Position numbers and translations under genes: made by a program. A DNA stretch of 64,000 nt from NCBI RefSeq assembly GCF_040675855.1, contig NZ_JBEGIK010000001.1, positions 1,488,001 through 1,552,000 of the forward strand. Reading direction: 5' to 3'. The notes below the pieces were generated by a model. That model was given only the letters and a program-made list of their open reading frames with translations, had not been told where the DNA came from and ran no database searches. The DNA is from Microbacterium sp. LWH3-1.2 (GTDB taxonomy: Bacteria; Actinomycetota; Actinomycetes; Actinomycetales; Microbacteriaceae). Shown here piece by piece: positions 53,928 through 62,890 of this stretch; position 1 is the first letter of the stretch, and each line of letters opens with the position of its first letter.

Positions 53928-54968
53928 ATGTCTGGGAGGACCGGCGGGCGCGCGCGCGTCAGCGACGTGGCCGCGGCCGCCGGCGTCTCGGCGACGACGG
54001 TCTCGCACGCGCTGAGCGGCGCGCGGGCGGTGAACGCCGAGACGCGCGAGCGCATCCTCGCCGTCGCGCGTGAGCTCGGCTACGTCCCCGACCGGGTGGC
54101 CAGCGGCCTCAGGCGCCGCCGCACCGGCGTCATCGGACTCATCGGCGACGACCTCGCGGCGACCCCCTTCGCCGGCCGCATCATCGAGGGCGCCCGACGA
54201 GCGGGGGTCGAGCGCGACGTGCTGCTGATGGTCGCCGAGAGCGAAGGCGACCCCGATGCCGAACGCGACCTGGTCACGCGCTTCCTCGCCCAGCGGGTCG
54301 ACGGCCTGCTGATCGCCCGCATGTACCACCAGCGCGTCGCGCAGCCCGACATGCCCGGCGACGTGCCCGTCGTCCTCGTCGACGCCGCGCCGGAACCCGG
54401 CTGGCAGGTCGACGCGGTCGTGCCTGACGAGGCGCAGATCGCCGCCCTCGCGTGCGAGCGCCTCACGCGCGAGGGGCACCGCGACATCGCCTACGTCGGG
54501 ACCACCGACGAGTCCCGCGCAGCGCGGGGCCGTCTGATCGGCGTGCGATCCGCCCTCGGCGACGAGGGCATCGCTCTGACCGACGGGCGCCTCGACTTCT
54601 GCTCGTCCGATGCGGCCGGAGGGCGCGAGGCCGGCGGGCGGCTCCTCGATCAGCCCGATCCGCCCACGGCGGTGATCTGCTTCAACGACCAGATCGCGAT
54701 GGGCGTGATGCAGGCCGCCGCCCGCCGGGGCATCCCCGTCCCGCAGGGCCTGTCCGTCGTGGGGATCGACGATCTTCGTCCGGTCGCGGATGCCCTCGAC
54801 CCGGGGCTGACCACGATCGCGCTGCCCCACGGCGAGATGGGGCGATGGGGGATGACGCGCCTGCTCGACCGGATCGACGGGACGGCGCCCGCACTCGGCG
54901 ACGGCGTGCACCTGCTCCGGGGCTGGCTCGTCGAGCGTCAGTCCGTCGCGGTGCCGCCGCCGCGCTAG
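53928..54968 (+). CDS. LacI-family transcriptional regulator 1
   Basis: 346 residues. HTH RVSDVAAAAGVSATTVSHAL with hinge helix YVPDRVASGLR, then the periplasmic-binding-like effector domain ending LTTIALPHGEMGRWGM. It is similar throughout to the second LacI at 58513-59601 (TPFAGR, ICFNDQIAMGV), so both probably bind related sugars or sugar phosphates. Its gene ends 4 bp from the convergent GH32 gene. Target operator not identified in this window. Confidence 0.92.
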   Translation: MSGRTGGRARVSDVAAAAGVSATTVSHALSGARAVNAETRERILAVARELGYVPDRVASGLRRRRTGVIGLIGDDLAATPFAGRIIEGARRAGVERDVLLMVAESEGDPDAERDLVTRFLAQRVDGLLIARMYHQRVAQPDMPGDVPVVLVDAAPEPGWQVDAVVPDEAQIAALACERLTREGHRDIAYVGTTDESRAARGRLIGVRSALGDEGIALTDGRLDFCSSDAAGGREAGGRLLDQPDPPTAVICFNDQIAMGVMQAAARRGIPVPQGLSVVGIDDLRPVADALDPGLTTIALPHGEMGRWGMTRLLDRIDGTAPALGDGVHLLRGWLVERQSVAVPPPR

Positions 54969-54971
54969 CCG

Positions 54972-56612
54972 CTATCCGCGCGGTGCCTGCCTCTCGACCG
55001 GCGCAACCCGCAACGGCGTCAGGCTCGCGTCCGCGACCGCGACCTCTTCCCGAGCACCCTCCAGCTGCAGACCCCGCTCGCCCGTCGTCCCGAACGTCGC
55101 CATCGTGAGCGCGGCACGGCCCCCGCCCGCGAAGACCTCGATCGAGGCGGCGTCCACGACGATGTCGAGCTCGATGCGGCCATCGACGGGGTCCACCGCC
55201 GCGGTGCGCACCTCGCGGTACGCCTCCGGCATCGTCTCGGCGACGGCGTCGGCGTCCCGTGCGACGAACACGGAGCGCGCCTCGAAGTCGTAGCCGACCG
55301 TCGCGAAGCCGCCGTCGCCCGTCAGGACCTTCACCCGCAGCTCGCCGGCCTTGCCCGCAGCATCCAATCGCAGTCGATACGCGCCCGATTCCGGCACCGT
55401 GACGTCGACGGTATCGCCGTCGGCCAGCCGCGCGTCGTCGAGGTGTTCCGGCGTGCCCTCCAGCGCATCCAGCTCGGGCGCCGGCGACGAGTGCAGCGTC
55501 GCGCGTCCGCCGTCATCCCGCAGCGTGATCTGCCGCACGAGCGAGTCCGACCCGCCCTGCCACTCCTCGCCCGGGAGCCCGCCGGCGTAGGCCCAGTTGT
55601 TCATCCAGCCGATGCCGTACCGCGACGCGAGGCGGTCTGTCTCGTCGAGGCGCGGGTCGTCCCACGTGACGGCGGCGTAGTAGTCGGGCCCGTGATCCAT
55701 CCACTGGTGGCCGGTGCCGTCGGCGGTGAAGCGCTCGCCGTCCCAGTCGCCCACCCAGTACGCGGTGCCGGTCGTCATGCCCTCCGCGGCCCCGTTCGCG
55801 CCGGCGACCAGCACCCAGCGCACGTCGTCGGGGTCACCGTCGACCGCCATGGGGAACAGGTCCGGGCACTCCAGCACGCCGAGATCCGAGGTGGCGAAGT
55901 CCGACGCATAGGTCCAGTCGCGCAGGTTCGGCGACGTGTAGAACCCGATCCGGTCGTGCTCGGCGAGCGCCATCACCCAGTGCCCGGCCGCCTCGTCCCA
56001 GAACACGCGGGGGTCGCGCCAGTCGGCCACGCCGGGATTGTCCATCACCGGGTTGCCCTCGAACGAGTCGAAGTGGTAGCCGCCGTCGCGCGAGACGAAC
56101 AGGGACTGGCGCTGGACGCCGTCCACCTGCTGCGTCACGAGCGCGATCACGGCGCCCTCGCCGAATCCGGCGGTGCCCTTCTCGTCGACGACGGCGGTGC
56201 CGGTCCAGATGTCGCCGAGCCCGTTCGTGTACTTGTCGATCGCGACGCCCTCGTCGCTCCAGTGCACGAGGTCGGTGGAGGTCGCGTGGTACCACGCGGT
56301 GCCGTTCCCGTCGGGGTAGTCGGCGTTGTAGAGGTAGTAGTAGTGCCACACGCCGTCGAGGAGGAACGGCTTCTGCGGGTCGTTCATCCAGTTCTCGTCG
56401 GGCGTGAGGTGAACCGCGGGCCGATGCGGCGACCAGTCCGCCGGCCGTTCGAACGCGTCGGTCGTCGCGGACGGCGAGGGTGCAGCATCCGTCCCCGTCC
56501 GCGGTGAGAGGGCGACCGCGATCGCCACCACGAGCAGGATCGCGGCGGCCGCGGCCGCCACCAGGACGAGCAGGCGCCGGGGCGCCGCGGATCGGGTGTT
56601 CTGCGGGGGCAT
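54972..56612 (-). CDS. GH32 fructan hydrolase (levanase/inulinase type), membrane-anchored or secreted
   Basis: 546 residues. A signal or anchor helix at about 14-36, then a five-blade propeller with the nucleophile Asp78 in WMNDP, the transition-state stabiliser Asp200 in WRDPR and the acid/base Glu248 in ECPDLF; the C-terminal beta-sandwich spans about 395-535. No cleavage site is clear, so it may remain anchored. It cleaves levan, inulin or sucrose outside the cell. ATG at 56612 has GGAGA upstream. It is downstream of, and separated by a hairpin from, the levansucrase gene. Confidence 0.93.
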   Translation of the reverse strand: MPPQNTRSAAPRRLLVLVAAAAAAILLVVAIAVALSPRTGTDAAPSPSATTDAFERPADWSPHRPAVHLTPDENWMNDPQKPFLLDGVWHYYYLYNADYPDGNGTAWYHATSTDLVHWSDEGVAIDKYTNGLGDIWTGTAVVDEKGTAGFGEGAVIALVTQQVDGVQRQSLFVSRDGGYHFDSFEGNPVMDNPGVADWRDPRVFWDEAAGHWVMALAEHDRIGFYTSPNLRDWTYASDFATSDLGVLECPDLFPMAVDGDPDDVRWVLVAGANGAAEGMTTGTAYWVGDWDGERFTADGTGHQWMDHGPDYYAAVTWDDPRLDETDRLASRYGIGWMNNWAYAGGLPGEEWQGGSDSLVRQITLRDDGGRATLHSSPAPELDALEGTPEHLDDARLADGDTVDVTVPESGAYRLRLDAAGKAGELRVKVLTGDGGFATVGYDFEARSVFVARDADAVAETMPEAYREVRTAAVDPVDGRIELDIVVDAASIEVFAGGGRAALTMATFGTTGERGLQLEGAREEVAVADASLTPLRVAPVERQAPRG

Positions 56613-56645
56613 TCGGTCTCCATCTCTCCTCGGGAAACGGGAGAA

Positions 56646-56681
56646 CGGATGCCTCGGCACGGGGCCGTGCCGAGGCATCCG
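56646..56681 (-). terminator. 17-bp perfect hairpin between levansucrase and GH32 genes
   Basis: CGGATGCCTCGGCACGG pairs exactly with CCGTGCCGAGGCATCCG around GG. It sits 24 nt after the levansucrase stop and 34 nt before the GH32 start, so the hydrolase depends on read-through, or on a promoter within those few bases. Confidence 0.88.
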
Positions 56682-56704
56682 CTCGACCGTCAGGTCAGGT
56701 CAGG

Positions 56705-58318
56705 TCACGGCAGCGGCGTGACCTTGCCGCCCGGGTTGACGTTGATGTTCGCCGGGATGTCGGCGTAGCCGCCGAGCCCGCCGTTGCCGTACGAGTAGTC
56801 GACCGCCGACGAGGCGCCGTCGATGTCGATCTTGACGGTCGGCGCGAGGGTGCCGCCGCGGCGGAAGTTCCCCTCGGTGCCGATGGTGTCGATGAACGAC
56901 TGCACCAGTCCGCCGGGCATCACGTAGTGCGAGTACGCCTGGAAGTGCCCGATCGGCTGGTTGAAGTCCGGTGCGAACGGCTGTCCGCCCAGGAAGTTCA
57001 GGTTCGTCGGGTTGCCCAGTGCCAGGCCGGAGCCGGAGTTCATCGGCTGGTAGTCGCTGCGGATGCCGTCGCCGACGAACCCGTAGACGCCCTCGGGGCC
57101 ATCGATGCCGTTCGCGAACGTGCCGCGGTGGCTGATGGTGAAGAGGTAGTACTTGCCGTCCTTCATGTAGATCTGCGGACGCTCGGTCTGGTCGGTGACG
57201 CAGTTCGCCGACAGGATGGGCGGCAGGAACTCCCACTCGGTGAGGTCCTTGTTCTTCGCCTTCGCGAGACCGACGTTGCCGATCTGGTAGGTGGCACCGG
57301 AGGCGTTCACCTGCTCGACCGTCTCTGCGAAGGGGTCGCCCTCGCGGTAGCCGAGGTCCTCTTCGTCGCACGTGGCGGACTCGCGCGGCATGGCGGAGTT
57401 GCCCTCGAAGACCATGAAGGTCTCACCGGGGTGAGCCGGGTCCTCGAACGTGAACGGGTCGCGGAAGTTGAAGAACTCGTTCTGCGCACCGGTCTGGTAG
57501 TACGTGCCGTCGGCCTGCAGCAGATCGGTGACCGTGTCGAATCCGGTGAGCTTCACGCCGTTCTTGTTGGCGTGCACCTTGCCGACGCTCAGCGCGATGC
57601 GCGGGTCGTAGGGCTTGCGGTTGCTGCCGTCCTCGTTGCGGTAGAACGCGACATCCGTGAAGAACAGCTTGATCTCGCCGCCCTTCGAGATGCGCGCCGA
57701 ACCCGACCACTGGGTCTGGTGGCTGTACGACTGGTCGGGGAAGATCTTGCCGGTCACGCCTTCGTCGAAGACGAGGCCGCCATACGTCCAGCCGCCGTTC
57801 TCCGGACGCTCGTCGGCGGGGACGCCGGCGGGGCGATAGAAGTAGCCGATCTTCGCGAACACGTGGCGCTCGTCGAACACGAGGTTGCGGTCGGCCACGA
57901 GCGAGAAGATGATCTCCTGGCCGTTGACGCTGTACTGGTTGGCGTCCTCATCGGTCAGGGGCCACGAGTCCCAGACCCAGACCTGCTCGTTGCTCATGTC
58001 CGGGAAGTCCTGCGGAACCGCGGGCATGGTGAGCTCGGCGGGCATCGAGTTCTGCTTCGAGCCGGCGGTCGGGTCCGACAGCCGCTTGAGCTGCCGGGCG
58101 TCGGCCCGGGTCCACTTGGCGGTGAAGTCGTCTTCGGGGGCGTGCGCCTCCTGGGTGTGCACGGTCGGCTGGGGACCGTCCTGCAGGTCGGGGACGGCCG
58201 TCGCGGTGGGGGCCGCAACCGCTGCCGCGGGCAGGCCGACGAGCACGGATGCTGCGACCGCCGCGGCGGTGAGGCCGCCGGTCAGGACGCGCCTGACCTT
58301 CTTGGGGGGAGTGTTCAT
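56705..58318 (-). CDS. GH68 levansucrase, secreted
   Basis: 537 residues with a signal peptide (about 1-35, ending AVAA). Catalytic set in order: Asp117 (WVWDSWPL, nucleophile), Asp287 (FRDPF, stabiliser), Glu379 (DQTERPQIY, acid/base), with further family elements WSGSARI and FEGNS. It splits sucrose and transfers fructose to a growing levan chain outside the cell. AAGGAG lies 8 nt before the ATG at 58318. An AAATCGATTT palindrome sits 29 nt upstream of the start, so LacI control is expected. Confidence 0.95.
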   Translation of the reverse strand: MNTPPKKVRRVLTGGLTAAAVAASVLVGLPAAAVAAPTATAVPDLQDGPQPTVHTQEAHAPEDDFTAKWTRADARQLKRLSDPTAGSKQNSMPAELTMPAVPQDFPDMSNEQVWVWDSWPLTDEDANQYSVNGQEIIFSLVADRNLVFDERHVFAKIGYFYRPAGVPADERPENGGWTYGGLVFDEGVTGKIFPDQSYSHQTQWSGSARISKGGEIKLFFTDVAFYRNEDGSNRKPYDPRIALSVGKVHANKNGVKLTGFDTVTDLLQADGTYYQTGAQNEFFNFRDPFTFEDPAHPGETFMVFEGNSAMPRESATCDEEDLGYREGDPFAETVEQVNASGATYQIGNVGLAKAKNKDLTEWEFLPPILSANCVTDQTERPQIYMKDGKYYLFTISHRGTFANGIDGPEGVYGFVGDGIRSDYQPMNSGSGLALGNPTNLNFLGGQPFAPDFNQPIGHFQAYSHYVMPGGLVQSFIDTIGTEGNFRRGGTLAPTVKIDIDGASSAVDYSYGNGGLGGYADIPANINVNPGGKVTPLP

Positions 58319-58346
58319 TTCTGTGGCTCCTTGATTCTCAGAGGAT

Positions 58347-58360
58347 GCAAATCGATTTGC
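58347..58360. promoter_or_regulatory. LacI-type operator 1 (levansucrase side)
   Basis: GCAAATCGATTTGC, a 14-bp perfect palindrome in the levansucrase leader. The core AAATCGATTT is shared with operator 2. Confidence 0.82.
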
Positions 58361-58490
58361 GTCCTGTATCCATAGTCGCATGCGGTACGGGATCCCGCAT
58401 GTCGGCCATTCGGGGGACACGGCTGGTGCGAAGCAGTACTTGACGTGGAGGCGCCTTGCGGTTCATAATCGATCCCGTTCGATAAATCGA

Positions 58491-58506
58491 TTTATCACAA
58501 GGAAGT
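58491..58506. promoter_or_regulatory. LacI-type operator 2 (regulator side)
   Basis: GATAAATCGATTTATC, a 16-bp perfect palindrome overlapping the probable -10 region of the lacI-type gene, 7 nt before its ATG. It suggests autoregulation. The two centres are 145 bp apart, so looping is possible. Confidence 0.82.
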
Positions 58507-58512
58507 GACAAC

Positions 58513-59601
58513 ATGGCGAGGGCCCGGATCTCAGACGTGGCGGCGGTTGCCGGCGTCTCGGTGACCACGGTCTCGCTCGTCATGAACGATGTGGAGTCGC
58601 GCATCTCGGAGGAGACGAGGACGCGCGTCCGCGAAGCCGCGCGCGCGATCGGATACGCGCCGAGCTCGGTCGCCCGCGGACTGCGCACGCAGCAGACCCG
58701 CACCGTCGGACTCATCTCCGACCAGATCGCGACCACCCCGTTCGCGGGGCGCATGCTCGCCGGCGCACAGGATGCGGCCCGCGACAGCGGGCACCTCGTC
58801 TACCTCCTCGACACCAGCGGAGATGTCGAGATCGAGCGCGCGGCGATCGACGCGCTCACCGCGCAGCAGGTCGACGCGATGATCTACGCGTGCATGTGGC
58901 ACCGGGTCGTCGACGTCCCGCAGGGCGTCCTTCCGAAGACCGTGCTGCTGGACTGCCGGCCCGCGGACGGCGGCTACCGCAGCGTCGTCCCCGACGACCG
59001 TGCGGGGGGAGCTGCGGCGGTGCGCGAGCTCGTCGCCGCCGGGCACCGGCGCATCGCCTACCTCGACACCGACGACCCGCTGCCCATCGCCTCGCGACTG
59101 CGCCACGAGGGGTACCTCGAGGCGCTCGCCGAGGCCGGCATCGCCGCCGACCCGGCGCTGCACGTCACCGCCGAGACCTCGGCCCACGGCGGGCGCGCGG
59201 CAGCCGAGCTCCTGCTCGACCTGCCCGAAGAGCAGCGGCCGACCGGCATCTTCTGCTTCAACGACCGCATGGCGGCCGGCGTGTACATCGCCGCGCACCG
59301 CCGCGGGCTCGACATCCCCCGCGATCTCTCCGTCGTCGGCTTCGATGACCAGCAGCTGATCGCGGCGGAACAGGATCCCCCACTCACCACCGTCGCTCTG
59401 CCCCATTACGCCATGGGCCGCTGGGCGATGGAGGTCGCGCTCGGCGTCCGCGCGGAAGGGGATGAGGACGCCACGCACCTGATGGAGTGTCCCGTCATCC
59501 GACGAGACTCCGTAGGCCCGCCGCCGGCGCAAGTCGCCAAACCGAACCGGCGACGGGCTTCACACACCGAGCGGCCGCCGCAGGCGGCCACCGATCAGTG
59601 A
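58513..59601 (+). CDS. LacI-family transcriptional regulator 2, likely fructan/sucrose regulator
   Basis: 362 residues: HTH RISDVAAVAGVSVTTVSLV, hinge YAPSSVARGLR, effector domain with GIFCFNDRMAAG and LSVVGFDDQQL, and a basic tail of about 30 residues. Divergent from levansucrase and 41 bp upstream of the transporter genes. The two palindromes in the shared promoter region are its probable operators, so it likely represses levan synthesis, itself and the transporter. The effector is unknown; sucrose or fructose phosphates are candidates. AAGGAAG precedes the ATG. Confidence 0.92.
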   Translation: MARARISDVAAVAGVSVTTVSLVMNDVESRISEETRTRVREAARAIGYAPSSVARGLRTQQTRTVGLISDQIATTPFAGRMLAGAQDAARDSGHLVYLLDTSGDVEIERAAIDALTAQQVDAMIYACMWHRVVDVPQGVLPKTVLLDCRPADGGYRSVVPDDRAGGAAAVRELVAAGHRRIAYLDTDDPLPIASRLRHEGYLEALAEAGIAADPALHVTAETSAHGGRAAAELLLDLPEEQRPTGIFCFNDRMAAGVYIAAHRRGLDIPRDLSVVGFDDQQLIAAEQDPPLTTVALPHYAMGRWAMEVALGVRAEGDEDATHLMECPVIRRDSVGPPPAQVAKPNRRRASHTERPPQAATDQ

Positions 59602-59642
59602 CCCACGCGGGCGTGAGTCACCAAGAAAAGGAAACCACAACA

Positions 59643-60932
59643 ATGCGCACAAGGACCCCGATCCTCGTGTCCGCGGGCCTGGTCACGGCGATCGCCCTGA
59701 CCGGCTGCGGGCAGGCCGGCCAAGGAGACACCACCACAGCGGACGGCCGCACCCCGTTGACGATGTGGACCCACTCCGCGGGCAACCCCGCTGAGCTCGA
59801 GGTCTACGAGCAGATCATCTCCGACTTCAACGCGTCGCAGGACGACTACGAGGTCGTGCACGAGTCGTTCCCGCAGGGCGCCTACAACGACGCGATCGTC
59901 GCGGCCGCAGCATCCGGTGATCTGCCCTGCCTTCTCGACCTCGACGGCCCGATCATGCCCAACTGGGCCTGGGCCGGCTACCTGCAGCCGCTCGGCATCT
60001 CGACCGACATCACCGACTCCCTCCTCCCGACCGCGGTCGGCGTGTGGGACGACGAGATCTACTCGGCCGGCTACTGGGATGCCGCGCTCAGCATCTTCGC
60101 GCGCAAGTCGGTGCTCGAGGCGAACGGCGTCCGCATCCCGACCGTCGAGGAGCCGTGGACGGAGGACGAGTTCGCCGACGTTCTGGCCACGCTGAAGTCC
60201 GCCGGGTACGACACCCCGATCGACATCGGCGCCGAGGACAAGGGCGAGTGGTGGCCCTACGCGTACTCGCCGTTCCTGCAGAGCTTCGGCGGCGACCTGA
60301 TCGACCGCGACACCATGCTCTCGGCCGATGGCGCGCTCAACGGCCCCGACGCGGTCGCGTGGGGTGAGTGGTTCCAGGGTCTCTTCGCCGACGGATACGC
60401 GAACAACAGCGGCACGATCGGCAACCAGGAGTTCATCGACGACGAGGTGGCCCTCAGCTACACGGGCGTCTGGAACGCCGTGACCGCACTCGACGAGGTG
60501 GGCGACGACCTGCTGATCCTGCCCCCGCCGGACCTGGGCAACGGCCCGAAGATCGGCGGCGGCTCGTGGCAGTGGGCGATCTCCTCGTCGTGCGACGACG
60601 CGGACGGTGCCCGCGCATACCTCGAGTTCAGCTTCCAGGACAAGTACCTCACCGAGTTCGCCGACAAGCAGGTCGTGATCCCCGCCACGGAGGCCGCGGC
60701 CGAGGCGTCGAAGTACTTCGGCGAGGACGGCGCCCTGCGTCCGTTCGTCGAGTTCTCGCAGCAGTACGCGGTGCTGCGCCCCGAGACGCCCGCGTACGCG
60801 GTCATCTCGACGACGTTCGAGACGGCGGCCAAGGACATCATGAACGGTGCCGACGTGCAGCAGACGCTCGACCAGGCGGTGTCGGAGATCGACGCCAACA
60901 TCGAGTCGAACGACGGCTACGGCTTCCAGTGA
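59643..60932 (+). CDS. Sugar ABC transporter substrate-binding lipoprotein
   Basis: 429 residues. Lipobox ALTGC with Cys22, then an extracellular binding protein of the MalE/UgpB type (MWTHSAGNPAELEVYEQII start; GGGSWQWAISSS in the C-lobe). Captures the sugar outside the membrane and delivers it to the two permeases that follow. AAAAGGAAA precedes the ATG. A stable hairpin after the gene would favour higher levels of this component. Confidence 0.92.
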   Translation: MRTRTPILVSAGLVTAIALTGCGQAGQGDTTTADGRTPLTMWTHSAGNPAELEVYEQIISDFNASQDDYEVVHESFPQGAYNDAIVAAAASGDLPCLLDLDGPIMPNWAWAGYLQPLGISTDITDSLLPTAVGVWDDEIYSAGYWDAALSIFARKSVLEANGVRIPTVEEPWTEDEFADVLATLKSAGYDTPIDIGAEDKGEWWPYAYSPFLQSFGGDLIDRDTMLSADGALNGPDAVAWGEWFQGLFADGYANNSGTIGNQEFIDDEVALSYTGVWNAVTALDEVGDDLLILPPPDLGNGPKIGGGSWQWAISSSCDDADGARAYLEFSFQDKYLTEFADKQVVIPATEAAAEASKYFGEDGALRPFVEFSQQYAVLRPETPAYAVISTTFETAAKDIMNGADVQQTLDQAVSEIDANIESNDGYGFQ

Positions 60933-60938
60933 TCCACC

Positions 60939-60971
60939 GCGCCGGCGGGGGCCACGGGTCCCCGCCGGCGC
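60939..60971 (+). terminator. Intercistronic hairpin (attenuator type)
   Basis: GCGCCGGCGGGG / CCCCGCCGGCGC, 12-bp perfect stem with a 9-nt loop, between the binding-protein and permease genes. Confidence 0.75.
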
Positions 60972-60990
60972 ACTCTCCGAGAGACCTGTC

Positions 60991-61932
60991 ATGACTGTCA
61001 CTCCTCCGACGGTCGCCGCCGAAGAACCTCGGCGCGCCTACCGTCGCTTCCGCTCCACCAAGGGCCGCGAGACGTGGGCCGGCCTGGGGATGATCGCCCC
61101 TGCGGGGATCCTCCTCGTGCTGTTCCTGATCATCCCGGTGATCCTCGCGTTCGCGCTGTCGTTCACGAACGCGCGGCTCATCTCGCCCAACCCCCCGCGC
61201 TTCGTGGGGATGGACAACTTCCTCCGCGCCTTCACGGCCGACCCGGTCTTCCTGCAGTCCGTCGGCAACACCGCGGTCTTCGCTCTCGTGGTCGTGCCGG
61301 TTCAGGCCGGTCTGGGCCTGCTTCTGGCCGTGCTCGTCAACCGCCGCATGCGCGGCATCACGGCCTTCCGCGTGATCTTCTTCATCCCCGTCGTGACCTC
61401 GATCGTCGTCGTCTCGATCCTGTGGAAGTTCATGTATCAGAATGACGGCCTGATCAACTCGATGATCGACGCGATCACCTTCGGGGCCTGGCAGGGGGCC
61501 GACTGGCTCAACGATCCGAACACAGCGCTCGGTGCGATCATCGTGATGTCGATCTGGCAGGCCGTCGGATTCCACATGATCATCTGGCTCGCGGGGCTGC
61601 AGACGATCCCCGAGGAGCTCTACGAGGCCGCCAAGATGGACGGCGCGAGCCCCTGGCGCCAGTTCACGAGCGTGACCTGGCCGGGCCTTCGGCCCACCAT
61701 GGTCTTCGTTCTGGTCACCATCACCATCGCCGCGCTCGGTCTGTTCGTGCAGATCAGCGTCATGACGCAGGGCGGACCGGTGAACTCGACCTCGACCATC
61801 GTCTTCCACGCCGTGCGCAAGGGGTATGCCCAGCAGGAGATCGGTTACGCCGCGGCGATCTCTCTCATCTTCTTCATCGCGGTCCTCGTCATCGCGCTCA
61901 TCCAGCGCCGGCTCACGCGAGAGAAGGACTGA
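60991..61932 (+). CDS. Sugar ABC transporter permease (MalF type)
   Basis: 313 residues with six helices and the EAA loop (EELYEAAKMDGASPWRQF) that contacts the ATPase. First helix about 33-56. With the next gene it forms the membrane channel. The family is the carbohydrate-uptake-1 type. Confidence 0.93.
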   Translation: MTVTPPTVAAEEPRRAYRRFRSTKGRETWAGLGMIAPAGILLVLFLIIPVILAFALSFTNARLISPNPPRFVGMDNFLRAFTADPVFLQSVGNTAVFALVVVPVQAGLGLLLAVLVNRRMRGITAFRVIFFIPVVTSIVVVSILWKFMYQNDGLINSMIDAITFGAWQGADWLNDPNTALGAIIVMSIWQAVGFHMIIWLAGLQTIPEELYEAAKMDGASPWRQFTSVTWPGLRPTMVFVLVTITIAALGLFVQISVMTQGGPVNSTSTIVFHAVRKGYAQQEIGYAAAISLIFFIAVLVIALIQRRLTREKD

Positions 61933-61933
61933 C

Positions 61934-62890
61934 GTGACCGCCACCAGAACCCTCACCACGGCACCCGCAGAATCGCGCCGCACCGCGCGGTCGATTGCTC
62001 CGGAGCGGAGTGCGAAGGCCCAGCGACGATGGGGAAAGGTGTTCCTCTACATCGCCCTGTCGCTGTTCGGGATCATCTTCCTGTTCCCGCTGGTCTTCAT
62101 GTTCGTGTCGAGCCTCAAGCCCGACAGCCAGATCCTGCAGGACATCGACTCCGTCGCGGCATTCCTCCCGGTCGGCGACATCAGCCTCGACAACTACTTC
62201 GGGGTCTTCGACCGGGTGCCGGTCGCGCAGTTCATGTTCAACTCCGTGCTCGTGACGGTGCTCACCGTGGGGCTCGGGCTGATCGTGAACTCGATGGCCG
62301 GCTTCGCCCTCTCCCGCCTCGCGTGGAAGGGCCGGATCGTCGTCCTCGCGGTCATCATCGCCACCCTGATCGTGCCCTTCGAGACGATCGCGGTGCCCAT
62401 GGTCTACTGGGTCGCGCAGCTGCCGACGCTGGTGATGGAGGGCGGCGTGCTGAAGTACGACTTCGGCTGGCTCAACACCTACCAGGTGCAGATCGTGCCG
62501 TTCATCGCGAATGCGTTCTCGATCTTCCTGTTCACGCAGTACTTCTCGACGATCCCCAAGTCGCTCGACGAGGCAGCGCGCATCGACGGTGCGAGCTGGT
62601 TCACGATCTACCGCCGCATCCTCGTGCCCCTGTCGGGCCCGGCATTCGCGACCGTCGCGATCCTGACCTTCCTGCCCGCGTGGAACCAGTACCTCTGGCC
62701 GCTCATGGTCGTGCAGAAGGAGGAGCTGCGGCCGGTCATGGTCGGCGTGCAGTACTTCTTCCAGCTGAACACGGCGTGGGGCGAGGTGATGGCCTATACC
62801 TCGCTCATCACGATCCCGGTGCTCATCGTCTTCCTGGTCTTCCAGCGGGCGTTCGTCAGCAGCATCGCGGCGAGCGGGGTGAAGGGATGA
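61934..62890 (+). CDS. Sugar ABC transporter permease (MalG type)
   Basis: 318 residues with six helices and the EAA loop (KSLDEAARIDGASWFTIYRR). GTG at 61934 lies 1 bp after the first permease stop. Its stop overlaps the kinase ATG. No ATP-binding subunit is encoded here, so a shared MsmK/UgpC-type ATPase elsewhere is expected. Confidence 0.93.
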   Translation: MTATRTLTTAPAESRRTARSIAPERSAKAQRRWGKVFLYIALSLFGIIFLFPLVFMFVSSLKPDSQILQDIDSVAAFLPVGDISLDNYFGVFDRVPVAQFMFNSVLVTVLTVGLGLIVNSMAGFALSRLAWKGRIVVLAVIIATLIVPFETIAVPMVYWVAQLPTLVMEGGVLKYDFGWLNTYQVQIVPFIANAFSIFLFTQYFSTIPKSLDEAARIDGASWFTIYRRILVPLSGPAFATVAILTFLPAWNQYLWPLMVVQKEELRPVMVGVQYFFQLNTAWGEVMAYTSLITIPVLIVFLVFQRAFVSSIAASGVKG

